This document shows, piece after piece, positions 7,671-14,733 of a DNA stretch of 30,628 nucleotides. The position numbers were made by a program, and so were the translations under genes. The notes under the pieces are model-generated. The model had not been told where the DNA came from. It did not search any database and saw nothing but the letters and a program-made list of their open reading frames with translations. Numbering within the stretch: position 1 is the stretch's first letter; the number at the start of each line of letters is the position of its first letter. Origin of the DNA: G021776435 sp046756245 (GTDB taxonomy: Bacteria > Pseudomonadota > Alphaproteobacteria > Caulobacterales > Parvularculaceae); NCBI GenBank assembly GCA_046756245.1, contig JBHHVZ010000029.1:1-30628 (forward strand), written 5' to 3'.

Positions 7671-8189
7671 TTAAACCGTCAGATCCTGTTCTTCTTTCAT
7701 CCTTGCGCCTTCGCGGAACACCGCCGCGAGAACGAACACCGCCGCGATCGCCAGCCAGGAGATCATTTCAATCTCGATCTCAACGTTGGCGTCTACCACG
7801 ACGGAAATGACGCCCAGCACGATCTTGGCGCCTTCGCCGACGAGAAGGGCGAGACCGACGCGTGTGAACCGCTCGGCGTTCTCCCTGACAAAGGGCGAGC
7901 CGAACCGCAGCGTTTTCAGAATCTCCAGGAGCCGGTTGATCGAATAGATCAGCACGCCGAACGTTATGAAGTGCTGGATGATCTCCAGCGTGTCGTCGGC
8001 GTCTATGTCCAGCTCGCTTGCGATCGAGCCGCTGTCGATGCCGGCGACTACTTTGATAAGAATCGGCAGGAACGGAATCGTCAGAATGGCGATGGAAAGA
8101 CCGATAAAGGCGATCCACAAAATGACGCGCGTGACGTGCAGCAACACCGCCAGGATTGACGCCAAAGATCCTTTCCCCAACGCCCTCAT
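7671..8189 (-). CDS. DUF2975-type integral membrane protein
   Basis: 172 residues with four predicted transmembrane segments: about 8-40 (IAFIGLSIAILTIPFLPILI), 65-88 (FITFGVLIYSINRLL), 110-130 (ALLVGEGAKIVLGVISVV) and 140-160 (SWLAIAAVFVLAAVF). The FGSPFVRENAERFTRVGLALL stretch between TM2 and TM3 is the recognisable DUF2975 feature. Function is unknown in the family; its near-constant partner is a small Xre regulator, as here. GGAGG precedes the ATG by 8 nt. It is the third gene of a four-gene minus-strand operon whose first two genes are micro-proteins. Confidence 0.85.
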   Translation of the reverse strand: MRALGKGSLASILAVLLHVTRVILWIAFIGLSIAILTIPFLPILIKVVAGIDSGSIASELDIDADDTLEIIQHFITFGVLIYSINRLLEILKTLRFGSPFVRENAERFTRVGLALLVGEGAKIVLGVISVVVDANVEIEIEMISWLAIAAVFVLAAVFREGARMKEEQDLTV

Positions 8190-8207
8190 CGCGCGCCTCC
8201 GTTCCGT

Positions 8208-8360
8208 TTAGAAAAACACGACCCCGCAGTGAAGGAGGCCGCAAACCGCCTCAGCGGGCTTCGCGCCGGTCGCGGCGGCCGAGGCTGACAGGCCAGCCAG
8301 GCTCGCCGCGCTCGCCGCCGCCAGCGCTGCGGCGGCGAGGATGTGAATGATACGGGACAT
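8208..8360 (-). CDS. Secreted or membrane micro-protein, 50 aa
   Basis: 50 residues: short basic start (MSRIIH), a hydrophobic Ala/Leu-rich core (LAAAALAAASAASLAGLSASA) that reads as a signal peptide or single membrane helix, then a short mature part ending AVCGLLHCGVVFF with two cysteines. Its ATG overlaps the stop of the preceding micro-gene by one base (TAATG), the usual mark of translational coupling. The next gene (DUF2975) begins 18 nt after its stop. I recognise no family. Its reality rests on the overlap, the composition and the operon position. Confidence 0.55.
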   Translation of the reverse strand: MSRIIHILAAAALAAASAASLAGLSASAAATGAKPAEAVCGLLHCGVVFF

Positions 8361-8494
8361 TACGCGACTCCGGCGAATTGGCCGAGGGCAGCGAAATAAC
8401 CGGCGGCGATCAAGGCGACGGAAAGCGTGACGGCCGCCGCATTGACAAAATAGCCGACGAAGCCGACATTACGGGTAGCGATATTGCGAGACAT
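8360..8494 (-). CDS. Single-TM micro-protein, 44 aa, first gene of Xre/DUF2975 operon
   Basis: 44 residues with a basic start (MSRNIATR) and one long hydrophobic segment (about residues 10-40, VGFVGYFVNAAAVTLSVALI). A strong Shine-Dalgarno AAGGAG sits 7 nt before the ATG at 8494, the best evidence that it is translated. It ends in TAATG, sharing one base with the next micro-gene. Probably an inner-membrane peptide acting with the DUF2975 protein; function unknown. Confidence 0.62.
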   Translation of the reverse strand: MSRNIATRNVGFVGYFVNAAAVTLSVALIAAGYFAALGQFAGVA

Positions 8495-8550
8495 GGGATG
8501 CTCCTTTGTGTCTTTCATGTTGAGCAAACGCGAAACCAACCAATTCTCTT

Positions 8551-8584
8551 GAGCGGTTTGGGTTTTCCCGGCCGCTCTTTTTTT
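8551..8584 (+). terminator. Plus-strand hairpin with T7 run
   Basis: GAGCGG (8551-8556) pairs with CCGCTC (8572-8577), directly followed by seven T. It has the form of an intrinsic terminator reading rightwards, yet no plus-strand gene ends within the preceding 3 kb. It may shield rdgB or end an antisense transcript. Confidence 0.55.
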
Positions 8585-8591
8585 GGGAAGC

Positions 8592-8611
8592 GCCGGGTTT
8601 CCCGGCTTTTT
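8592..8611 (+). terminator. Second plus-strand terminator-like hairpin
   Basis: GCCGGG-ttt-CCCGGC is a perfect 6-bp stem followed by TTTTT, only 7 nt after the previous T-run. The two form a tandem terminator facing rdgB. Confidence 0.5.
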
Positions 8612-8645
8612 CCCTGGCGGCGGTTCGTTCCGCCGTCTTGTTGAT

Positions 8646-8703
8646 TATCGATATACACTTATTGAAAAACGATGCAAGCACTTTTTTCCGAAAAACGATA
8701 ATT
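8646..8703. promoter_or_regulatory. Operator-like CGAT repeats in divergent Xre-operon / rdgB region
   Basis: An AT-rich block holds a perfect TATCGATA palindrome (8646-8653) and two 15-bp imperfect dyads with the same core: TATTG-AAAAA-CGATG (8660-8674) and TTCCG-AAAAA-CGATA (8686-8700). Their centres are 26 bp apart. A further CGATA occurs at 8710-8714. Both dyads fit TATCG-A5-CGATA with one or two changes per half-site. The natural candidate ligand is the Xre regulator encoded at the end of the divergent operon; that is inference. Confidence 0.45.
8650..8677 (-). promoter_or_regulatory. Candidate promoter of micro-protein/DUF2975/Xre operon
   Basis: Reading leftwards, TTGCAT (8677-8672) and TATATC (8655-8650) are spaced by 16 bp, a plausible sigma70 pair. 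The dyad at 8660-8674 occupies the spacer, so a bound regulator would block polymerase. It would give a leader of about 150 nt before the first micro-gene. Confidence 0.35.
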
Positions 8704-8738
8704 TTTTTTCGATAAGGGATAAAAATAAGGGCAAAATC

Positions 8739-9338
8739 ATGCGCAACCTCGCTCCCGGAAGGCTGGTTATCGCCTCTCATAACGACGGAAAGATGAGAGA
8801 AATCAATAAGTTAGTTGCGCCCTTCAGCCTGAAGGCCGTGCCGGCGAAAAAAATCGGCCTGGCCGACCCGGAAGAGACCGGAACAACCTTCGCCGAGAAC
8901 GCCCTCCTCAAGGCCCGGGCGGCGGCTGAGGCTTCGGGGCTGCCGGCGCTCGCCGACGATTCGGGCCTCGAGGTCGCCGCCCTCGGCGGCGCGCCGGGGA
9001 TCTTCTCGGCACGGTGGGCCGGCGAGAGCCGCGACTTTTACGCGGCCATGGCCCGCGTCGAGCGGGAGCTGAAAAAAGCCGGGGCGGAGGATTATTCGGC
9101 GCGCTTCGTGTGCGCGCTCGCGCTCGTCTGGCCTGACGGTCATGAGGCGATTTTCGAGGGCGAAGCGCGCGGAACGCTCGTTTTTCCGCCGCGCGGGAAC
9201 AAAGGCTTCGGCTACGATCCGATCTTTGTTCCCGAAGGCCATGAGATTACCTTCGGCGAAATGGCGCCCGAGAAAAAACACGCAATCTCCCACCGCGCCG
9301 ATGCGTTCGGGAAAATGACGAGGGCATGTCTGAACTAG
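8739..9338 (+). CDS. rdgB: XTP/dITP diphosphatase (RdgB/HAM1)
   Basis: Hydrolyses non-canonical purine triphosphates (XTP, dITP) to monophosphates, keeping them out of DNA and RNA. 199 residues from the chosen ATG, matching the family. The substrate-binding start ASHNDGK is at residues 12-18, the metal/catalytic segment LADDSGLEV at 71-79, and the base-recognition stretch GFGYDPIFVPE plus SHRADA near the C-terminus. The frame is open further upstream, but homologues begin about 10 residues before SHNDGK, and GAAGGG-type purines (AAGGG, 8 nt upstream) support the ATG at 8739. Its 3' end overlaps hemW by 13 nt, so they form an operon. Confidence 0.96.
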   Translation: MRNLAPGRLVIASHNDGKMREINKLVAPFSLKAVPAKKIGLADPEETGTTFAENALLKARAAAEASGLPALADDSGLEVAALGGAPGIFSARWAGESRDFYAAMARVERELKKAGAEDYSARFVCALALVWPDGHEAIFEGEARGTLVFPPRGNKGFGYDPIFVPEGHEITFGEMAPEKKHAISHRADAFGKMTRACLN

Positions 9339-10486
9339 CAGACGATAATTCTCCCGCGCTCGGCGTCTATGTTCACTGGCCCTATTGCGCGCGGATCTGT
9401 CCCTATTGCGATTTCAACGTTTACAGGAACCGCAGCGTCGACGCGGCGCGCTGGAAAGCCGCGCTCGTGCGCGATCTCGAACATTGGGCGGCGCAAACGA
9501 AAGGACGCAGACTGACGAGTCTTTATTTCGGCGGCGGCACGCCATCGCTTGCGCCGATTGAGGTCATCGGAGCGGTTATTGAGGCGTGCGCGCAGCTATG
9601 GGGATTCGAAGACAATCCGGAAATCTCTATCGAGACCAATCCGACGGATGCGGAGTTTTCTCGTTTTCGGTCATTCGCCGCCGCCGGCGTCAACCGACTG
9701 TCGCTCGGCGTGCAATCGTTCGACGACGCGGCGCTTGCTTTTCTCGGGCGCGACCACGACGCCGCGTCAGCGCGGCGCGGCCTCGATCGCGCGTTGAAGA
9801 TTTTTTCGCAAACGACGTTCGACCTCATCTACGCCCTGCCAGGCCAGACGGCGGAGGAGTGGCGGCGCACGCTTGGGCAGGCGCTTCAAATCGGCGCGCC
9901 GCATCTGTCGCTTTACCAGCTCACCATTGAGCAGGGCACGGCGTTCGAAAAGGCCGTCGGGCGCGGGAAATGGGCGCCGCCCGCCGACGACCGCGCCGCC
10001 GAGCTTTTCGATATCGCCCAGGAGTTGACGGCGGCGGCGGGCCTGCCGGCTTACGAGATTTCGAGCCATGCGCGGCCCGGCGCGGAGTCCAGGCACAATC
10101 TTCTCTATTGGCGGTATGCGGACTATGTCGGCGTCGGACCCGGCGCGCATGGCCGATTGACTTTAGATGGCGAACGTCTGGCGACTGCGGCGCATGAACG
10201 GCCCGAGGCGTATCTCGACGCCGTCGAAACGAAAGGAACGGGCGCCGAAACCGTCGAGACGCTCGACGCCGGGGCGCGGATGGTCGAACGCTTCGCGATG
10301 GGGTTGCGTCTCGCGGAAGGGATTGCGCTGACGGACGACGATTTTTTCTTCGCCGACCCCGCCCGCGCCGCACGCCTTGCTGACTGCATCGCAGACGGAT
10401 TGCTCGTCCATGACAGCGCACGCATCGCCGCCAGCCCGCGCGGCCGGCGTCTGCTCAACGCCGTCCTCAATTATCTGTTTGGGTGA
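9326..10486 (+). CDS. hemW: Radical-SAM heme chaperone HemW
   Basis: Heme-binding radical-SAM protein thought to deliver heme to respiratory enzymes; often mis-annotated as coproporphyrinogen dehydrogenase. 386 residues. The cluster motif C-x3-C-x2-C is CARICPYC at residues 21-28, followed by DF as in HemW. SLYFGGGTPS is near residue 70, SIETNP near 106, LSLGVQSFDD near 132, and the C-terminal HemN-type domain has YWRYADYVGVGPGAHGR. True HemN has an additional N-terminal stretch and a different residue pattern after the cluster. The ATG lies inside the end of rdgB, the common alphaproteobacterial rdgB-hemW arrangement. A heme-trafficking gene sits next to a 12-heme cytochrome locus, but this linkage is also found where no such cytochrome exists. 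Confidence 0.94.
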   Translation: MSELADDNSPALGVYVHWPYCARICPYCDFNVYRNRSVDAARWKAALVRDLEHWAAQTKGRRLTSLYFGGGTPSLAPIEVIGAVIEACAQLWGFEDNPEISIETNPTDAEFSRFRSFAAAGVNRLSLGVQSFDDAALAFLGRDHDAASARRGLDRALKIFSQTTFDLIYALPGQTAEEWRRTLGQALQIGAPHLSLYQLTIEQGTAFEKAVGRGKWAPPADDRAAELFDIAQELTAAAGLPAYEISSHARPGAESRHNLLYWRYADYVGVGPGAHGRLTLDGERLATAAHERPEAYLDAVETKGTGAETVETLDAGARMVERFAMGLRLAEGIALTDDDFFFADPARAARLADCIADGLLVHDSARIAASPRGRRLLNAVLNYLFG

Positions 10487-10528
10487 ATCTGCGACGCCCC
10501 GTCGCTGCGGCGGTTGGTCTCAACTCGA

Positions 10529-10556
10529 TTTGACGATGGTCAAAGACCTTTATACT
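10529..10556 (+). promoter_or_regulatory. Porin promoter with FNR/FixK-like dyad
   Basis: TTTGAC-GATG-GTCAAA (10529-10544) is a perfect 6+6 dyad with the TTGA-N6-TCAA form used by FNR/FixK-type regulators. Its left half doubles as a -35 (TTGACG), and TATACT lies 15 bp downstream as a possible -10. If that -10 is the one used, the dyad centre is near -27, a position more typical of repression than of class II activation. Confidence 0.4.
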
Positions 10557-10612
10557 GCGCGCGCGTGACAAGAAAGTTGGCTGACGCTGTATGCAAGGCA
10601 AGGGGATCGACT

Positions 10613-11797
10613 ATGTCCACAATCATTCGTCAACCGCGAAAGTGGAAATTCGGCCGGACAACGGGAATGAATCGCGTCGCTTGCCGCGCCTTGATTGCGG
10701 TTTTTTTTGCGACCGGTTCTCTCGCGGCGATGGAGGCAAGCGCGGAAGATATCAGCCTCTCGACGGATTTTCGCTTCCGCTACGAAAATGACTGGGATTC
10801 GATAAAAGCCGACGGCGCGCCGCGCGACGACCGCGGCCGACTTCGCCTGCGGTTACGGGCGAGCGTCGCATACAAACCCAATGACTGGCTCGACTTCGCC
10901 ATTCGCGCCCGATCCGGCAACGGCAAAAGCCAGCAATCGCCGCATGTGACTATCGCCGATTTCGACGGCAATCGACGCGGCGACGCCGACGCCGTTCTGG
11001 ATAAGTATTTCGTCCGTGTCCGTCGCGAAGGGATGACGATCTGGGGCGGTCGAAACGGGTTTCCTTTCTTCAAGCAGAATGAACTTTTCTGGGACGACGA
11101 CGTGACCGTGCTCGGCGGAGCGGCGAGCTATCCTGTCGAACTTGGCGGAGCCGGTACGATCAAATTTACCGGCGGCGGTTTCATCCTGCCGGCCGGCATG
11201 TGGGATTACACCGGGCGGCTGTTTGCGGGCCAAGCCCTTTACGAGACCAAGCTGGATGCGGCGAGCGTTAAGGCGGCGGCAGGCCTGTTCGCCATCGACG
11301 CAGACCGCGACGATCCGGACAACGCCATATTGCTTCAGGGCAATGGCGCGCGCGATTATACGGTTCTGGCGGTCAATCTTCAGTCAAAATGGACAGTCGC
11401 CGGGCGCCCCTTGACGCTGGGCGGCGACGTTTTCCTCAATCTGGAGGATTATGACGACAATCCGGATCCCTTCACCCGCGCCAATGCGGACGAGACCGAA
11501 GGCTTCGCCGCCTCGGCTTTCTACGGCGACCTCAAGGATAGCGGCCACTGGCTCGCCGGGTACAGCTATGCGCGGATCGAGCAGTTCGCAGTCGACAATT
11601 CCTTCGCCCAGGACGACTGGGTCCGCTTCGGCTCGGCGACGCAAACCCGCGCCAGCAACATCAAGGGTCATGAAGTCCGGCTCGGCTATGCCGTAACGCC
11701 GAAAATCAACCTGCTGGCCCGTCTCTATCTGGTCGAGGCGATCACCACCGTCGAGGACGGCAATCGCTTCCGTCTCGATCTCAACGTGAAATTCTGA
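10613..11797 (+). CDS. Putative outer-membrane beta-barrel porin
   Basis: 394 residues. A signal peptide is visible: basic start, hydrophobic core (ALIAVFFATGSLAAM) and a likely Ala-Ser-Ala cleavage at about residue 44. The mature part has alternating aromatic/charged strands (DFRFRYENDW, RLRLRLRASVAYKPNDWLDFAIRARSG, AGYSYARIEQF) and ends in a C-terminal Phe (LDLNVKF), the classic barrel-assembly signature. It resembles generic putative porin families of about 400 residues. The start at 10613 has AAGGGGA about 7 nt upstream; a later ATG (10667) would shorten the long basic n-region and is an alternative. It converges with the Rap1a/cytochrome operon, 13 bp between stop codons. Its cargo is unknown; an electron-transfer role is suggested only by position. 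Confidence 0.82.
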   Translation: MSTIIRQPRKWKFGRTTGMNRVACRALIAVFFATGSLAAMEASAEDISLSTDFRFRYENDWDSIKADGAPRDDRGRLRLRLRASVAYKPNDWLDFAIRARSGNGKSQQSPHVTIADFDGNRRGDADAVLDKYFVRVRREGMTIWGGRNGFPFFKQNELFWDDDVTVLGGAASYPVELGGAGTIKFTGGGFILPAGMWDYTGRLFAGQALYETKLDAASVKAAAGLFAIDADRDDPDNAILLQGNGARDYTVLAVNLQSKWTVAGRPLTLGGDVFLNLEDYDDNPDPFTRANADETEGFAASAFYGDLKDSGHWLAGYSYARIEQFAVDNSFAQDDWVRFGSATQTRASNIKGHEVRLGYAVTPKINLLARLYLVEAITTVEDGNRFRLDLNVKF

Positions 11798-11810
11798 AAA
11801 CCGCGCTTCG

Positions 11811-12170
11811 TCAGGAGCATTTGAACGCTTCCTTGAGCGTCGCCATCAAGCCTTCGGCGGCCGGCTTGAAGCGGTCAGCGTGGTTCTGCCGGACCCATTT
11901 CATGAACGCCCAGCGGACTTCATCATCGCGGTTGAGTTCGGGCAGGCAAACGCCATCGTCCGTCACCAGAATATAGGCGTCGGTAAAGCCCCTGATATAT
12001 TGCTCGCACTCGGCCTCGGCCGCCGCGCCCCAGCGGGAGTCGTTGTCCGCCTCCAGGCACGGCGCCATGAGCTGCTCAATCGTGTAGTCCGAAAGTTTTG
12101 GTTCCGGCGCCTCTGCGCGCGCCACACTTGCAGCGAACGCCAGGCCGGCAAGAACAATCAGTCGGGTCAT
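11811..12170 (-). CDS. Periplasmic Rap1a/Tai-like domain protein
   Basis: 119 residues. A signal peptide (MTRLIVLAGLAFAASVARAEA) gives a mature protein of about 100 residues. The pattern C-x(n)-C-x2-YIRGFTDAY, then VCLPEL, then a helix with W-x5-R-x2-HADRFKPAAEGLMATLKEAFKC resembles the Rap1a/Tai domain: helical, with paired cysteines (38, 55, 75 and the penultimate residue here). In Serratia Rap1a neutralises a type VI amidase effector, but many family members have no such effector, and none is seen here. The ATG overlaps the cytochrome stop as ATGA, so the two are translated in tandem. A function tied to the cytochrome is inferred from that coupling. Confidence 0.72.
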   Translation of the reverse strand: MTRLIVLAGLAFAASVARAEAPEPKLSDYTIEQLMAPCLEADNDSRWGAAAEAECEQYIRGFTDAYILVTDDGVCLPELNRDDEVRWAFMKWVRQNHADRFKPAAEGLMATLKEAFKCS

Positions 12171-14581
12171 TCTTCGTCTCCTTGCTGCTTCGCTTTTTCC
12201 GCCGCCAACGCTTTTAAGGCCGTATCCATCACTTTTTGATGGGCCTCATTAGCGACCCAGCCGGGCGTAGAGACCTTGGACCACAATTCCGCCGTCAGCA
12301 TATTCTGATGACATCCCATGCACAGGCCGGTGCGCTCCATCTTCTCACGCATTTCCTGCGGCAGGGGACCGGTGAGCGGCCAGTGCGAGCCGATCGAGAC
12401 GAGTTGCTCGCCGTCGCGGGTGACGATCTGGGAGACGTCATGGGTGAGACCGGGCACCGCCGGTGATTGAACCTGATGCTTGCCCGGAATGATCTCGCCT
12501 CGAGCCGTTTCCAGATCGACGACGAAGCCCTTGTCATAGCCCTTCATAAAACGCCCGTCTTCGATGCCATAGCCGAGCGATTTGGGGTTGTCGTGACAGC
12601 TTTCACATTCGCGCGCCTTGCGGCCGGTGGTATGAGGCTGGACCGCAGCGTAGTCCATGCCTTTTCCTTCGGGCGTCATCCAGGTCTCGTTATGGGCGAC
12701 CGTCTTGCCGTCCTTGTCGATGACGGTGGTGATGACCTGACAGCCGGGCATCATCGGACTCACCCGGCCTTCGCCGTTAATCCCCAGGGTCGGCGTTTCC
12801 CAGCGCAGATAGGAACGCGTCTCGTCGACTTTGCCCGGTCCCGTGAGTCCGTTAGAGCCCAGCGCGTTATCGGCGGTGAGGCCATTAGGCTGACGCGAAT
12901 TGGCGTTGGCGATCCAGTCGATATCGGTTTTGCCTTTTGAATAGTCGACTGTGATGTGGCAGCCGAAACATTGCGGCGCCCAATCGGCGTGACAGGCGTA
13001 GCACTCCATCGAGTCCATATGCTTGGAGACGCTCATCATCGCGACCCGGCCCTTGGGCGAATTCCAGTCGTCGCTTTCAGCCAGCGTCTTCAGTACCGGA
13101 ACTTCGAAGTCGAGCCCGGAGGCGGAATGGAGAATGACTTTCTCGCCGCGCTTGACCACATTGCCGAAGGGGTTGCCGCGGGCGGTGAGCAGATAGCCGT
13201 CTTCCGGCGCATACTCGGTGGCGAAATACATGTAGTCGTTGAGCTCCTCGCCGAGACCGCGCGGGGCCGGGATTCTTTCCGGCTCGTCCTTGCCTAGGCG
13301 CAAAAGTCTGCGCAGAAATCCGACCCGCTCCGGCGAGGTCGGCGGCGTGAACTCCTCGCCGAAACCAAGCGGCAGCTCCCAAGGATAGGCCGTCGGCGTG
13401 CCATGACAGTCGGAACATTCGATCTCCACCTGCGCCAGCGTCGTGCCGTAGATATTGCCGTCTCCGTGCATGTCGGTGGAGGTGTGGCAGTCCTGGCACA
13501 ACAGCCCGCCTTCCGGATTTTCCGGCCGGCTCTGTTGCTGATGATGCAGATCATCCTTGATGAACTGATAGGTCTTGGTGTGAAGCTTTGGCTGCTTGCC
13601 GCCCTGCTCGTCGTAAGGGCCGCCATAGGGAAATTCCATAATGCCCTGATAACTGACGCCGATACGCTTGCCGCGATTGTGACAGGAATTGCAGGTCTCG
13701 GACGGAATGCCGGTGTAAGTGACCGCGCCCACCGTGACCGGGTTCTTGCGCCCCGCCTGAAGCTTGTGAACCAGCAGCTTGCCGGGAAGATCCTTGGCGA
13801 TGGTCGGATCGCCGCCCTCGTAATAGCCTTCATTGGAATAGGGCACATGGCAGGATGAACAGCCTGCGCCGCGATAATCGCCGCGTTTTTCGCGCCCTGT
13901 CACGCCGACATGACAACGCTGGCATTGCTGGCGCGAATAGGTGATGCCGGCAAGCTCCGGATGGTTGGAAATTGCATTTACGTCGACATCGGGAACCTGC
14001 TTCAATTCACTCGGAACCTGGTCGGGATGCGCCTCGGCGAAGCCGGTCATATAGGCGCGATAAGCCGGCGAACCGACTGCCGGTTCGGGGCCGTCTTCGT
14101 CCTGCATGTCGTAATTGCCCCAGACGACCTTGTGGCCGTACTCGTTCTGCAGGCCCCAGGACCACAAATTGCCCTGCAGCTTGCCGGCCTCGGTGTTCAT
14201 CAGCGATTTGGCCAGCCGTTCGGCGTAGCCCTGGTGACACTGCCCGCAGGTGCGCGAAGCGATCCAGACGCTGCCGGGGTCAGGATAGAACATCTCCGGC
14301 CCCATCGCCGCCGTGAGATCGGCGGGCGCGCCGACGTGCGCAGTTTCAGCCGTCGCCGCCGCCGGATCGCCGCCATGACAAACGACGCAACCGCCTGGAT
14401 CGCCGAAACTTGCGCCCATCGCCTCGATCGTATCCTGCATAACGCCGGACGAGAATTTCTCTATCCCCTCATGGCAGGAAAGACATCCTATCTCCTTGGC
14501 CTCGAGCTTGGTCATTGCGGCGCCGCCAAGCGCCGCAATGACCAAGCCGAGGGAAAGCGTAAGAAAAATCCTGCTAATCAT
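12167..14581 (-). CDS. Dodecaheme c-type cytochrome
   Basis: 804 residues with exactly twelve CXXCH heme sites, first Cys at 33, 65, 112, 220, 241, 297, 362, 389, 527, 538, 659 and 754. No CXXCK site is present. An N-terminal signal peptide (LTLSLGLVIAALGGAAM) sends it to the periplasm; there is no lipobox and no C-terminal membrane helix. Eight hemes fall in the first 395 residues. A heme-free stretch of about 134 residues (394-526) follows, then a close pair at 527/538 and two more widely spaced hemes. One additional cysteine (614) is unpaired. Closely spaced CXXCH pairs suggest a heme wire. It is co-translated with a Rap1a-domain protein and faces a porin gene. Family and substrate are unknown to me. 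Confidence 0.92.
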   Translation of the reverse strand: MISRIFLTLSLGLVIAALGGAAMTKLEAKEIGCLSCHEGIEKFSSGVMQDTIEAMGASFGDPGGCVVCHGGDPAAATAETAHVGAPADLTAAMGPEMFYPDPGSVWIASRTCGQCHQGYAERLAKSLMNTEAGKLQGNLWSWGLQNEYGHKVVWGNYDMQDEDGPEPAVGSPAYRAYMTGFAEAHPDQVPSELKQVPDVDVNAISNHPELAGITYSRQQCQRCHVGVTGREKRGDYRGAGCSSCHVPYSNEGYYEGGDPTIAKDLPGKLLVHKLQAGRKNPVTVGAVTYTGIPSETCNSCHNRGKRIGVSYQGIMEFPYGGPYDEQGGKQPKLHTKTYQFIKDDLHHQQQSRPENPEGGLLCQDCHTSTDMHGDGNIYGTTLAQVEIECSDCHGTPTAYPWELPLGFGEEFTPPTSPERVGFLRRLLRLGKDEPERIPAPRGLGEELNDYMYFATEYAPEDGYLLTARGNPFGNVVKRGEKVILHSASGLDFEVPVLKTLAESDDWNSPKGRVAMMSVSKHMDSMECYACHADWAPQCFGCHITVDYSKGKTDIDWIANANSRQPNGLTADNALGSNGLTGPGKVDETRSYLRWETPTLGINGEGRVSPMMPGCQVITTVIDKDGKTVAHNETWMTPEGKGMDYAAVQPHTTGRKARECESCHDNPKSLGYGIEDGRFMKGYDKGFVVDLETARGEIIPGKHQVQSPAVPGLTHDVSQIVTRDGEQLVSIGSHWPLTGPLPQEMREKMERTGLCMGCHQNMLTAELWSKVSTPGWVANEAHQKVMDTALKALAAEKAKQQGDEE

Positions 14582-14678
14582 AAATTGTCGCTCCGTCTGA
14601 TACGACGCTGAATGCAGCCGGTAGCCGCAAGAACAAGCATCTTTCGGCGAAGCCTAGGCATGCATGTGCAAGCATACT

Positions 14679-14692
14679 TTGATTTGAAGCAA
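14679..14692 (-). promoter_or_regulatory. FNR-like box upstream of dodecaheme cytochrome
   Basis: TTGAT-TTGA-AGCAA matches the FNR consensus TTGAT-N4-ATCAA at 9 of 10 positions and lies 98 bp before the cytochrome ATG. A start site 41.5 bp from its centre would put the -10 at 14651-14656 (TAGGCT on the coding strand), a poor but not impossible -10. It suggests activation at low oxygen; inference. Confidence 0.4.
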
Positions 14693-14733
14693 CCGTCGCC
14701 CTGATGCGACGAATTCACGCAATAGGGCGAACT

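Noticed and set aside
7434..8189. Toxin-antitoxin pair
   Set aside because: The Xre protein's partner is a DUF2975 membrane protein, a known pairing not considered a toxin; no toxin fold is visible. The micro-proteins upstream could in principle be toxic but nothing shows it.
11811..12170. Type VI secretion immunity protein
   Set aside because: The Rap1a-like fold fits, but no T6SS component or amidase effector is present, and the gene is coupled to a cytochrome.
10613..14581. MtrAB/PioAB-type extracellular electron conduit
   Set aside because: MtrB/PioB barrels are much larger than the 394-residue porin, MtrA/PioA are decahemes of about 300-350 residues, and the genes converge instead of forming one operon. 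The analogy is functional at best.
12167..14581. Octaheme hydroxylamine oxidoreductase, nitrite or tetrathionate reductase
   Set aside because: Twelve CXXCH sites and no CXXCK active-site heme; length and heme spacing do not fit those families by eye.
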